A stretch of 64,000 nucleotides of DNA. It comes from Martinezella lusitana. GTDB lineage: Bacteria; Pseudomonadota; Alphaproteobacteria; Rhizobiales; Rhizobiaceae. Made by a program: the position numbers and the translations under genes. The notes beneath the pieces were generated by a model. It made no database searches, was not told the origin of the DNA, and worked only from the letters and a program-made list of their open reading frames with translations. The stretch spans positions 248,001 through 312,000 of the forward strand of contig NZ_JACHBG010000007.1 in the NCBI RefSeq assembly GCF_014207095.1, given 5' to 3'. Shown here one piece after another: positions 33,569-41,885 of the stretch (its first letter is position 1; every line of letters starts with the position of its first letter).

Positions 33569-34467
33569 CAGCGTGCCATCAGTTTGGGGTTGAAGCGATC
33601 GCGAAGATAGTCGCCAATGATATTGACGGCGAGAACGAGGATCACCAGAACGGTGGCTGGCATGACGGCAATCCACCAGAGGCCGGAAAATAGGAACTCA
33701 TTGCCGATCCGGATCAACGTGCCGAGCGAGGGATAGGTCGGCGGCATTCCGGCACCGAGGAAGGACAGGGTCGCTTCGGTGAGAATGGCGCCGGCAAGGT
33801 TAATGGTGGCAATGACCATGACGGTGCTGATCACGTTCGGCAGGATGTGGCGGATCATGATGCGGCGCGACGGCAGTCCGATCACCTTAGCCGCGCGGAC
33901 ATAGTCCCGCGACACCTCGACCATGGAGGATGCCCTCACGGTGCGCGCATATTGCACCCACTCGTTGACGGCTATCGCAAAGACCAGGATGGCGGGGGCC
34001 CAGGTCAGAACGGTGTCGGCGCTCAGCTGCGCCTTGGCGACACCGCTGATGAGAAGCGCGACGAGGATCGTCGGAAAGCTGACCAGCACATCGGCAATGC
34101 GCATCACGACGCTGTCGACCCTGCCACCGAAAAACCCGGCGATCAGGCCAAGAAGAACGCCCATCATGGCGGCGAACAGCACGGCTCCGATGCCGATCAG
34201 CACGGATATCCGCAGCCCGAACAGGATCACGGAGACGAGATCTCGGCCCTGATTGTCGGTGCCGAGCAGGAAGCGCGGATCACCGCCATCCATGAAGGCG
34301 GGCGGAATCTCCGCATCCATGAGCGAATAGGAGGAGACGTCACGCGGATCCATCGGCGCGATCATCGGCGCGAAGATCACAAGTACCAGCAGCGTCGCGA
34401 GCACCAAGCTGGCGATGATGACCGAAACCGGGGGGAGACGCTGGATGAGTTGAGCTTGCCTGGCCAT
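33568..34467 (-). CDS. peptide-type ABC transporter permease (DppC)
   Basis: A 299-residue permease with an N-terminal membrane segment, the periplasmic FLLGTDNQGRDLVSVILFG motif of DppC/OppC and the coupling loop RDYVRAAKVIGLPSRRIMIRHILPN. Coupled to both neighbours by one-base TGATG overlaps, which fixes the start at 34467. Confidence 0.94.
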   Translation of the reverse strand: MARQAQLIQRLPPVSVIIASLVLATLLVLVIFAPMIAPMDPRDVSSYSLMDAEIPPAFMDGGDPRFLLGTDNQGRDLVSVILFGLRISVLIGIGAVLFAAMMGVLLGLIAGFFGGRVDSVVMRIADVLVSFPTILVALLISGVAKAQLSADTVLTWAPAILVFAIAVNEWVQYARTVRASSMVEVSRDYVRAAKVIGLPSRRIMIRHILPNVISTVMVIATINLAGAILTEATLSFLGAGMPPTYPSLGTLIRIGNEFLFSGLWWIAVMPATVLVILVLAVNIIGDYLRDRFNPKLMAR

Positions 34468-35432
34468 TATCGTGTCCTCAGCCGGGGATCGATGAAGATG
34501 TAGAGGATGTCGACGACTGTGTTGATGAGAACGAACAGGAAGCCGACGAACAAGAGATAGGCGGACAGAACCGGAATGTCCGGGAAGCCGACCGCATTGG
34601 TGAAGAGCAGACCCATGCCGGGCCACTGAAAGACCGTTTCGGTGACGATCGCAAAGGCGATGAGCTGGCCGATCTGCAAACCTGTTACGGTGACGACAGG
34701 CATCAGTGCGTTGCGCAGCGCCAGGCGCCCATAGATATAGGAGCGCGGCAGGCCGCGCGCGAAGGCGAAGCGGATATAGTCCGACGAGAGTACGTCGATC
34801 ATTTCCGAGCGCACCAACCGCATGATCAGCGTCAACTGGAAAAGAGCAAGCGTGATCGATGGCAGGATGAGTGACTTCAATCCGGAGAGCGTCAAAAATC
34901 CGGTCTGCCAGAAGCCGAGATCGACGACATCACCACGCCCGGAGGAGGGCAACCAACGCAGATTGACGGCGAAAACGAGGATCAGCAGCAACCCTGTAAC
35001 GAAGGTCGGCATTGAGATGCCGACGAGCGTCAAGGACTGGGTCAGCCGGGAAAGCGCTCCGTTTGGTTTCAGAGCGCAGACGACACCGAGCGGAATGCCG
35101 ATGGCAAGCGACATGATCGTGGCGACAATCACCAATTCCAGCGTAGCGGGAAGCCGGCTCAGCAATAAGGTGGCGACAGGTTGCTGATAGCGGAAACTTG
35201 TACCCAGATCGCCATGCAATACGCGCCCGACGAAGTTGAGAAACTGGATAACGAGCGGCCTGTCGAGGCCAAGGACGGCGCGCAGAGCGTCCTTTTCGGC
35301 TTGGCTTGCGCCCTCGCGGACCATTGCGGCGACCGGGTCGCCGACGAACCGGAACATGATGAAGGCGATTGCGATCACAGCAACCATCACGAGGACGGCC
35401 TGTAGCAGCCTTGTCGTTAAAATCCTGATCAT
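34467..35432 (-). CDS. peptide-type ABC transporter permease (DppB)
   Basis: A 321-residue permease beginning MIRILTTRLLQAVLVMVAVIAIAF, with GDLGTSFRYQQPV and the coupling loop SDYIRFAFARGLPRSYIYGRLALRN, typical of DppB/OppB. The ATG at 35432 is chosen on family length with AAGG nine bases upstream; the open frame extends to 35549 without similarity. Confidence 0.94.
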   Translation of the reverse strand: MIRILTTRLLQAVLVMVAVIAIAFIMFRFVGDPVAAMVREGASQAEKDALRAVLGLDRPLVIQFLNFVGRVLHGDLGTSFRYQQPVATLLLSRLPATLELVIVATIMSLAIGIPLGVVCALKPNGALSRLTQSLTLVGISMPTFVTGLLLILVFAVNLRWLPSSGRGDVVDLGFWQTGFLTLSGLKSLILPSITLALFQLTLIMRLVRSEMIDVLSSDYIRFAFARGLPRSYIYGRLALRNALMPVVTVTGLQIGQLIAFAIVTETVFQWPGMGLLFTNAVGFPDIPVLSAYLLFVGFLFVLINTVVDILYIFIDPRLRTR

Positions 35433-35510
35433 AGGAATAAACCTTACGGGCGCACGACTAGGCTCTGAGGCCCAAAAGAACGCGTTGCTTGACTGCATCC
35501 TGCCTTGCGG

Positions 35511-35540
35511 GTGATCCCGAAAACCTTGGTCCGGGATCAC
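35511..35540 (-). terminator. intercistronic hairpin after the binding-protein gene
   Basis: GTGATCCCG (35511-35519) pairs with CGGGATCAC (35532-35540); the loop holds a further ACC/GGT pair. It lies 22 bases after the binding-protein stop and 78 bases before the permease start, the same arrangement as at 18337 and 49386. Confidence 0.65.
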
Positions 35541-35562
35541 ATGACGCAACGGAGCTATCGGT

Positions 35563-37134
35563 TCACTTCATCTGTGCGAACCAGGGACGGACATATTCGT
35601 CAGCGAACTGAGGAATATCGACCTTGTCGCTCATGGCCCAGGCGACCGGCTGCTGATGAAGCGGCAGATAGAGCGCCTGATCGTGGGCGATCTTGAATGC
35701 TTCCTTCAACATGTCGACGCGCTTGCCTTCATTGAGTTCGGTCGAAGCTGAGCGTGCCAATGCATCGATCTTGGGGTCAGAAAGACCGTTCGGATTGCTG
35801 CCGCCATAGGTGCCATCATTGGTGGCAAGCAGGGACTGCAGGACGCTATAGCCGTCCATCGGCGGCAGCGAGGCCCAGCCGAGTATGTAGACATCCAGAT
35901 CACCCTTGTCCATGCGCGGGAAGTAGGTGGTCTTGCTTTCGACGGCGACCTCGGCCTTGACGCCAATCTTGGCCCACATGGACGCGATCGCCAGGCAGAT
36001 CTGCTCATCTGCGATATAGCGATCGTTCGAGCAATTCAGGCCGATCTTGAACCCATCCGGAAATCCGGCTTCCGTCATCAGCGATTTTGCCTGCGCCACA
36101 TCGAAGGTGAGCGGAACGTCGATGGACTTGTCGTAGCCCGTGACCTCTGGCGCGACCAGCATGCCAGAGATGCGCGACTTGCCACGCATCAGTCGCTTCT
36201 GGATCGTGTTCAGGTCGATGGCATGCCAAAGCGCCTGGCGCACCTTGACGTTCAGGAGCGGATTGGGCTTGCCCGGCATGGCATGGAGCTCAGGCCGGAA
36301 GTTGAGGCCAAGGAAGATTTCGCGCAGCGACGGGTTCTCGACCACCTTCAGGCCGGACGTGCTGCTGACGCGGTCGATGTCCTGTAGCGGGATCGGGGCG
36401 ATCATATCCAGCTCCCCGGACAGGAGTGCTGCCACACGCGTGGCATTTGACGCGATCGGGCGATATTCCACGCCAGTCAGATTGTGTTGGGGCTTGTCCC
36501 ACCAGCTTTCATTGACCGCGAAAACCGATTTTGAATCCGGCTCGTAGCTGACGAGCTTGAACGGACCGGTACCGTTGGCGTGATTGCTGGCGTAGGTGAC
36601 AACGCCGGTCGAGGCGTTGCCGGGCTTCAGAGCGTCGTGCTGCTGCATCCACGGCTTGCTCATGATGTAGACGGCGGCAAGGTCGTTGAGCAGCAGAGGG
36701 TAGGGGCCGCGCAAAATGATGTCGACGGTATAGTCGTCGACCTTTTCAGCGCCGATCACCGCAGGCAGGTTCTCGCGGTTGCGCGCGCCGGGGTCGATTT
36801 CGCGCAGGATGGTTGCGACGACATCGTCGGCATTGAAGGGCTGGCCTTCATGGAATTTTACGCCCTGCCTGAGCTTGAAGCGCCAGCGCGTCGGCTCGAT
36901 GACCTCCCATGAGGTGGCGAGCGCCGGCTCGAGTTGCAGGTTCTTGTTTCTGCGCACCAGCGGATCGAACACCATGTGATGGACGCTTTGGGTGAAGCTG
37001 TCGACCTGAGCGTTCGGGTCATACGAGATGACGTCGCCAGCCGAGGACCAGCGCAGCGTCTTTGCAAGCACTGGCGTCGTCAGCGGCACGATGATGGCGA
37101 GCCCCGCCAACAGGGTCTTCAGATAATTGTTCAC
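35563..37134 (-). CDS. periplasmic family-5 binding protein of a peptide-type importer
   Basis: A 523-residue solute-binding protein with signal peptide (YLKTLLAGLAIIVPLTTPVLA). It has LRWSSAGDVISYDPNAQ, EPALATSWEVIEPTRWRFKLRQGVKFHEGQPFNADDVV and VRQALWHAIDLNTIQKRLM, all family-5 marks. The start is a GTG at 37134 preceded by GGGAG at a good distance; no ATG lies near the signal peptide and the upstream extension to 37506 is noise. The divergent amidohydrolases suggest a nitrogen-rich heterocycle or modified peptide as ligand. Confidence 0.92.
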   Translation of the reverse strand: MNNYLKTLLAGLAIIVPLTTPVLAKTLRWSSAGDVISYDPNAQVDSFTQSVHHMVFDPLVRRNKNLQLEPALATSWEVIEPTRWRFKLRQGVKFHEGQPFNADDVVATILREIDPGARNRENLPAVIGAEKVDDYTVDIILRGPYPLLLNDLAAVYIMSKPWMQQHDALKPGNASTGVVTYASNHANGTGPFKLVSYEPDSKSVFAVNESWWDKPQHNLTGVEYRPIASNATRVAALLSGELDMIAPIPLQDIDRVSSTSGLKVVENPSLREIFLGLNFRPELHAMPGKPNPLLNVKVRQALWHAIDLNTIQKRLMRGKSRISGMLVAPEVTGYDKSIDVPLTFDVAQAKSLMTEAGFPDGFKIGLNCSNDRYIADEQICLAIASMWAKIGVKAEVAVESKTTYFPRMDKGDLDVYILGWASLPPMDGYSVLQSLLATNDGTYGGSNPNGLSDPKIDALARSASTELNEGKRVDMLKEAFKIAHDQALYLPLHQQPVAWAMSDKVDIPQFADEYVRPWFAQMK

Positions 37135-37152
37135 GCTAGTCTCCCATTTCAC

Positions 37153-37205
37153 GTATACATTGTAATAGATTTTGCGTATACGATTGTTCCCAATATTTAG
37201 TATAC
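37153..37205. promoter_or_regulatory. three GTATAC boxes in the divergent promoter
   Basis: GTATAC occurs at 37153-37158, 37176-37181 and 37200-37205, spaced 23 and 24 bases, in the 159-base region between the binding-protein and amidohydrolase starts. The middle copy extends to CGTATACG. Regulators of the GntR/FCD type commonly bind short palindromes with a TAC/GTA core, and a GntR gene ends the plus-strand operon. Regular spacing near two helical turns suggests cooperative binding. Confidence 0.55.
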
Positions 37206-37293
37206 ATATGATGTGCACAGTTTCAAGATGCGGGGATCTGATTTCACGAAATGTCGTGGAAGACTCGCAATCATGTCGAAGGAGGAGGGCCGG

Positions 37294-38661
37294 ATGACGA
37301 AATCGCTTCTGATCACAAATGGCGTTGTTGTCACCATGGATGCGGAGCGCCGCGTTCTTGAAAAGGGGGATGTCCTGATCGAGGACGGCCGTATCGTCTC
37401 TGTCGGCGACCCCCGGTCGGAAGCAGCCGCGACCGCTGAACGAATTGATGCGGCGGGCATGGTGGTGATGCCCGGCTTCGTCGACACGCATGCGCATGCC
37501 GGACATATGCTAACCAAGGGCTTAGGCGAGGATTCCGACCAATGGATGGAGATTACCGGCCGAATTTATGCGGAAGCTACCGATATCGAATTCTGGGCGG
37601 CAGAGGCGGCGCTTTCGGCATTTGAGCGCATCAGATGCGGCACGACGACCGCAGCCCTGTTGTTCGGCGGCGGTCCCGATATCATGCGAACCGAAACTGC
37701 GGACGCCGCTCACGCTCATCTCGAAGCGATCGCCGATATGGGGGTGCGCGAAGTGCTTGCCGTGGGGCCAAACCGGCCAAATGGCTCTCACCTATACCGC
37801 AATCATACACACAGATCGTATACAAATGTCGTCGTGGATCCGATGCGGCAATTGTCCGTATGCGCCGAACTCATCGACGCCTGGGCTGGCCGCAACGATT
37901 GCCTGCGGATTGCGGTGTCGCTTCCTGTGTTCGACGCGAACGAATTGGAGAATGAGATCGTATGTAATTTGTCACGGCAGGCCCGCGATCTTGCGCGCGA
38001 GAAGGGCGTGCTACTGATCCAGGATGGTCATCGCGAAGGTTCGATTGCCGCCAACGCAGTGCAGCTCGATCTTTTTGATCATCGCTCGCTGCTTGCGCAT
38101 TGTATTGAACTCACCGCGGAGGATTTTGCCGTGTTGACGAGGACCGGCGCCAAAGTCGCACATAATCCAAGCGCCCTGATGTCGGTGTTCGGTCGTTGCC
38201 CGGCGCCGGAGCTGATGGAGGCCGGCGTGACGGTTTCGCTTGGCACGGACGCCGCCGCACCTGACCGGCCCTTCGATATGTTCCGCAATATGTTCCAGGC
38301 GCATCGCTATCATGCTCGGCACTTCAAGGATGACGGGGTTCTGCCACCCATGCAGCTTCTGGAGATGGCGACTATCGAGGGCGCGCGTGCACTCTCGATG
38401 GATGAGGAGATCGGGTCGCTTGATGTCGGCAAGCGTGCCGACATCATCCTCGTCAACATGAGGCAGCCACATCTCTTTCCACCGGCCAACCCGGTCCAGC
38501 GGCTTGCCCGCTTTGCCAATGGCGCCGATGTCGATACGACGATCGTCGGCGGTCAGGTCCTCATGCGCTCAAGGCGTCTGGTCCGGCACGACGAAAATGC
38601 GATCCTGGCACGTGCCGAGCGCGCCTTTCATCAGATGACGGAACGTATGGCGCTCGCATGA
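37294..38661 (+). CDS. amidohydrolase of the TRZ/ATZ (SAH deaminase/8-oxoguanine deaminase) type
   Basis: A 455-residue metal-dependent deaminase or hydrolase. The beta-barrel metal site is seen in GFVDTHAHAGHM, the later histidines in LIQDGHREG and LLAHCIELT, and the aspartate in SLGTDAAAPDRP. The C-terminal part carries GSLDVGKRADIILVN, typical of the class that acts on triazines, S-adenosylhomocysteine and oxidised guanine. The ATG at 37294 sits seven bases after AAGGAGGAGG. It heads a plus-strand operon divergent from the importer. Substrate not determinable. Confidence 0.9.
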   Translation: MTKSLLITNGVVVTMDAERRVLEKGDVLIEDGRIVSVGDPRSEAAATAERIDAAGMVVMPGFVDTHAHAGHMLTKGLGEDSDQWMEITGRIYAEATDIEFWAAEAALSAFERIRCGTTTAALLFGGGPDIMRTETADAAHAHLEAIADMGVREVLAVGPNRPNGSHLYRNHTHRSYTNVVVDPMRQLSVCAELIDAWAGRNDCLRIAVSLPVFDANELENEIVCNLSRQARDLAREKGVLLIQDGHREGSIAANAVQLDLFDHRSLLAHCIELTAEDFAVLTRTGAKVAHNPSALMSVFGRCPAPELMEAGVTVSLGTDAAAPDRPFDMFRNMFQAHRYHARHFKDDGVLPPMQLLEMATIEGARALSMDEEIGSLDVGKRADIILVNMRQPHLFPPANPVQRLARFANGADVDTTIVGGQVLMRSRRLVRHDENAILARAERAFHQMTERMALA

Positions 38662-38700
38662 GGGCGTAGCTCAACCCGAGGATTGATTGGAGACTATGCA

Positions 38701-39906
38701 ATGAACGAGCTTCTCATTCGCAACGTCAGCCCATTCGGTGGCGAGAGGATGGATCTCTACATCGTGAATGGCCGCTTTGCCGACAGTCGACCGGATAGAG
38801 CGGTGGCCGAGATCGATGGTAGCGGCTGCATCGCCTTGCCCGGACTGGTCGAGGCGCATACGCATCTCGACAAGAATCTGATCGGTATGGATTGGTTCGA
38901 GAACCGCGTTGGCCCGACAAGAAACCAGCGAATAATCGCCGACCGGCGGGCGAAACAAGAACTTGGCATCGACGCACGCCGGCAAGCCGCCCAGCAGATC
39001 CTGCAAACGCTGGCCTTTGGTGTGCTGCATATCCGCAGTCATGTCGATGTCGACACGGAAATCGGCATTTCCAACATAGAAGGCGTCGTCGAGACGCGAA
39101 ATGCCTTCGAAGATCTGGTCGATGTGCAGATCGTCGCCTTTCCGCAGAGTGGCATGCTGGTGCGGGATGGGACGCTTGATCTGATGGACGCGGCGCTGAA
39201 AGCAGGCGCCGACATTGTCGGCGGCATCGATCCGGCGAGCATAGACCGCGATCCGATACGCCATCTGGATGCAATCTTTGCGCTCGCGGAGCGCCATGGC
39301 AAGCCGGTCGATATCCATCTGCACGAGCCGGGCGACCTTGGCGCCTTCTGTCTCGAACTGATCATTGAGCGGACACGTGCCCTTTCGATGCGGGGCAAGG
39401 TCATGGTCAGCCACGCTTACTGTCTCGGCATGCTGGACGCGGGAAGGCAGCAGGCACTCATCGATCTGCTCGCTGCCGAAGGCGTCGCCATCATGACGGT
39501 CGGCAGCCCATCTGCGCCGGCGCTGCCGCTGCGGGCGATGCGCCGGGCCGGAATTGTGCTGGCCTCAGGATCAGACGGCATCCAAGGCACGTGGGAACCA
39601 TGGGGCAATGGCGACATGCTGGAGCGAGCTAAATATTTGGCACAGCGCAATGGCATGACCAACGACACCGATCTGGCTGAGGTGGCGCGTATCTGCACTC
39701 TCAGAGGGGCGGAAGGTATCGCTCTTGCCGACTACGGTCTTTCGAGCGGATGCTATGGCGACGTCGTCCTCGTGCCGGCCCGCACCTTGGCTGAGGCGGT
39801 CGCGCTGACGCCTCAGCGGCGAACGGTCATCCGCCGCGGTCGCATCGTGGTGCGCGATGGTGTGCCGAGCGATCAGCTTTCGCATGTGCAGGATCTGACT
39901 CGTTAA
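38701..39906 (+). CDS. cytosine-deaminase-like amidohydrolase
   Basis: A 401-residue metal-dependent hydrolase related to CodA. Motifs are GLVEAHTHLDKN, IRSHVDVD, KPVDIHLHEPGD, KVMVSHAYCLG and LASGSDGIQGTW, in the order found in cytosine/isoguanine deaminases. The ATG at 38701 follows GGAGACTATGCA. It follows the first amidohydrolase by 39 bases, so the two act in one pathway, for example ring opening or deamination of an imported N-heterocycle. Confidence 0.9.
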   Translation: MNELLIRNVSPFGGERMDLYIVNGRFADSRPDRAVAEIDGSGCIALPGLVEAHTHLDKNLIGMDWFENRVGPTRNQRIIADRRAKQELGIDARRQAAQQILQTLAFGVLHIRSHVDVDTEIGISNIEGVVETRNAFEDLVDVQIVAFPQSGMLVRDGTLDLMDAALKAGADIVGGIDPASIDRDPIRHLDAIFALAERHGKPVDIHLHEPGDLGAFCLELIIERTRALSMRGKVMVSHAYCLGMLDAGRQQALIDLLAAEGVAIMTVGSPSAPALPLRAMRRAGIVLASGSDGIQGTWEPWGNGDMLERAKYLAQRNGMTNDTDLAEVARICTLRGAEGIALADYGLSSGCYGDVVLVPARTLAEAVALTPQRRTVIRRGRIVVRDGVPSDQLSHVQDLTR

Positions 39907-39921
39907 ACACACCAAAGGCTT

Positions 39922-39956
39922 CGGACATGGCAAGAATGGTTCCTGCCCGCTGTCCG
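39922..39956 (+). terminator. imperfect hairpin before the GntR gene
   Basis: CGGACA (39922-39927) pairs with TGTCCG (39951-39956), with an inner GGCA/TGCC pair. It lies 15 bases after the deaminase stop, 54 bases before the GntR start, followed by ATTTGAG. A partial terminator or mRNA 3' end is possible. Confidence 0.35.
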
Positions 39957-40010
39957 ATTTGAGACGTTCTTCCTCGTTGGCCTTCTCGGATATTTCAGTT
40001 CAGGATGATC

Positions 40011-40727
40011 ATGGCGCACAATTCCAATGACAAGAAACAGAAATCGGCGGTCTCCAAGTCGGATGCCGTCTACCGCACTTTGAAGCGTGCTATCCTCGAC
40101 CAGGCGCTGGCGGCAGGAACGAAGCTGCCGGAGGATTCGATCGGCGATCGCCTCGGCGTCAGCCGGACGATCGTTCGGCAGGCGCTTGCCCGGCTCAATG
40201 GCGAAGGCTTGATCGAACAGCGCCCGCACAAGGGCGCCTGCGTTGCTCAACCGAGCCTCGAGGACGGGCGCAACATCCTGGCGGTGCGCAGCGTCCTGGA
40301 AGCGATGGTGGTGGAAACGCTGGTTGGCAAACTGACATCGCAGCAGATCCGCCAGTTGGAAGCGCATGTCGATGCGGAAGATAATGCAAGGGCCAACAAC
40401 GCCTCCACCTCGATCCAGCTTTCCGGCGAATTCCACGTGCTACTCGCCACATTGACCGAGAACGATGTGCTGTCGCGCTATGTCACCGAGCTCGTTTCGC
40501 GCTCGTCGCTTATTCTTTCGCTCTACGGCCGCCCGCATTCCCCCGATTGTGCCGTCTCGGAGCATAGGGAGCTGATCGCAGCACTCGCCAGCGCCGATCG
40601 CGAGAAGGTACGAACCTTAATGACGGATCACATCGAGGCCATCACCACCCGTGCCTTGTTGAAGGCGACGCCGGAGAAGGACTTTCCGGACCTGTTGAGC
40701 GCTTACGCGCGTGAGGAGGGGCTGTAG
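40011..40727 (+). CDS. GntR-family regulator with FCD domain
   Basis: A 238-residue regulator: N-terminal winged helix with PEDSIGDRLGVSRTIVRQALARLNGEGLIEQRPHKGACV and a C-terminal helical FCD ligand domain with EFHVLLATLTENDVL and SEHRELIAALAS. The FadR/FCD subgroup senses small organic acids and catabolic intermediates. It closes the amidohydrolase operon and is the obvious candidate to bind the GTATAC boxes at 37153-37205. An ATG two codons upstream (40005) is an alternative start. Confidence 0.93.
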   Translation: MAHNSNDKKQKSAVSKSDAVYRTLKRAILDQALAAGTKLPEDSIGDRLGVSRTIVRQALARLNGEGLIEQRPHKGACVAQPSLEDGRNILAVRSVLEAMVVETLVGKLTSQQIRQLEAHVDAEDNARANNASTSIQLSGEFHVLLATLTENDVLSRYVTELVSRSSLILSLYGRPHSPDCAVSEHRELIAALASADREKVRTLMTDHIEAITTRALLKATPEKDFPDLLSAYAREEGL

Positions 40728-40815
40728 CAGCCTGCTCACAACTCGCGAGTACCGCACATCCTGCTCTCGAGGAGTAGAAATGAGAGATGGCGTGGGCGGA
40801 GCGCTTTGTCGCTCC

Positions 40816-41712
40816 CTACGCGCGCAATTTGAGAGACAGCTGTTCGCCCACGAAATCCAGGAATACACGGGCCTTGGGTGCCAGATGTCGGTTCGATGGC
40901 CATAGGAGGCGCAGTGTTGTCGCGTCTCCGACATATCGATCAAGCACTTTCACCAGCGTACCGCGCGCGATGTCGTCCTCAACCGCGAAGTCGGGCAGAA
41001 AGGCCAGCCCGGCTCCCTGCCTTGCAAAGACGAGCTGCGGCTCAAGTGAATTGGTAATCGTTGCAGCAGGTAGCTCGATATCAATTGCGGCGTCGCCATC
41101 ACGGAAGAGCCATCGAAGAAGCTTACCCGTCGCGATTTGCCGGTACATTATGCAGGCATGCTGTTTCAGATCCTCGGGGGTTTCTGGAACGGTGCTTTGA
41201 TTGAGATAATCGGGTGCCGCGACGACGATCTGACGATAGGCGCCTACAACCCGCGACATCAGTCGCGAATCGGTCGCACGACCGGTACGCAGCACCACGT
41301 CAAAACCCTCATCGATCACATCGACCAGCCGATCAGAGCAATCGATGTCGAGCTCGATTTCCGTATAGCGTTTCTGAAATTCTGCCAGCATCGACATGAA
41401 CGGCATTCCCGCCGATGGAAGACTGAATTTAAGCTTGCCGCGTGGAGCCTCGTGGATTTGAGCAAGGTCCAGTTCGGCAGCCTCCATCTCGGCCGCAATG
41501 CGCCGGCAGCGTTCGAGAAACAGACGGCCCTCAGGCGTGAGCGTGACGCTGCGTGTCGATCGGTGGAAGAGCTTCGTCTGTAAGCGTTCTTCCAAGCGCA
41601 GGACGGCCTTGCTTACGGCCGACGCCGAAATGCCAAGTCGGCGGCCGGCCTCGGTAAAGCTTCCGGAATCGGCAGCCTCCGTGAATGCGGCCAGGGAGCC
41701 AAGACGATCCAT
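40816..41712 (-). CDS. LysR-family regulator divergent from an MFS exporter
   Basis: A 298-residue LysR regulator of the CrgA/YafC-like group: MDRLGSLAAFTEAADSGSFTEAGRRLGISASAVSKAVLRLEERL at the N-terminus and a substrate-binding domain from about residue 90. The divergent MFS gene begins 174 bases away and is the likely target. The start at 41712 gives the standard family N-terminus. Confidence 0.94.
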   Translation of the reverse strand: MDRLGSLAAFTEAADSGSFTEAGRRLGISASAVSKAVLRLEERLQTKLFHRSTRSVTLTPEGRLFLERCRRIAAEMEAAELDLAQIHEAPRGKLKFSLPSAGMPFMSMLAEFQKRYTEIELDIDCSDRLVDVIDEGFDVVLRTGRATDSRLMSRVVGAYRQIVVAAPDYLNQSTVPETPEDLKQHACIMYRQIATGKLLRWLFRDGDAAIDIELPAATITNSLEPQLVFARQGAGLAFLPDFAVEDDIARGTLVKVLDRYVGDATTLRLLWPSNRHLAPKARVFLDFVGEQLSLKLRA

Positions 41713-41720
41713 ACCAACTC

Positions 41721-41771
41721 CATAAGCGACAAATATTCATAAGTGAAATGAATTGAAGCATATTTTTCATT
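41721..41771. promoter_or_regulatory. repeats in the LysR/MFS divergent promoter
   Basis: CATAAG occurs twice in direct orientation (41721-41726 and 41738-41743), and AATGAA (41747-41752) faces TTCATT (41766-41771). The gap is AT-rich and sits between divergent starts, where a LysR protein normally binds. The exact operator is uncertain. Confidence 0.3.
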
Positions 41772-41885
41772 CAAAAGCGACCCTTTACCCTTTGCCGTCG
41801 AAACAGGCGCTCGGCTGAGCATCGCTATGTGATGACTGTCCCAACGGCTGGCGCTGTCCCGCAGATCTATTAAAGGAACACTCAA

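Noticed and set aside
37135..37506. N-terminal extension of the family-5 binding protein to 647 residues
   Set aside because: It would cover the divergent promoter and the amidohydrolase start and put the signal peptide in the middle; the GTG at 37134 with GGGAG explains the start.
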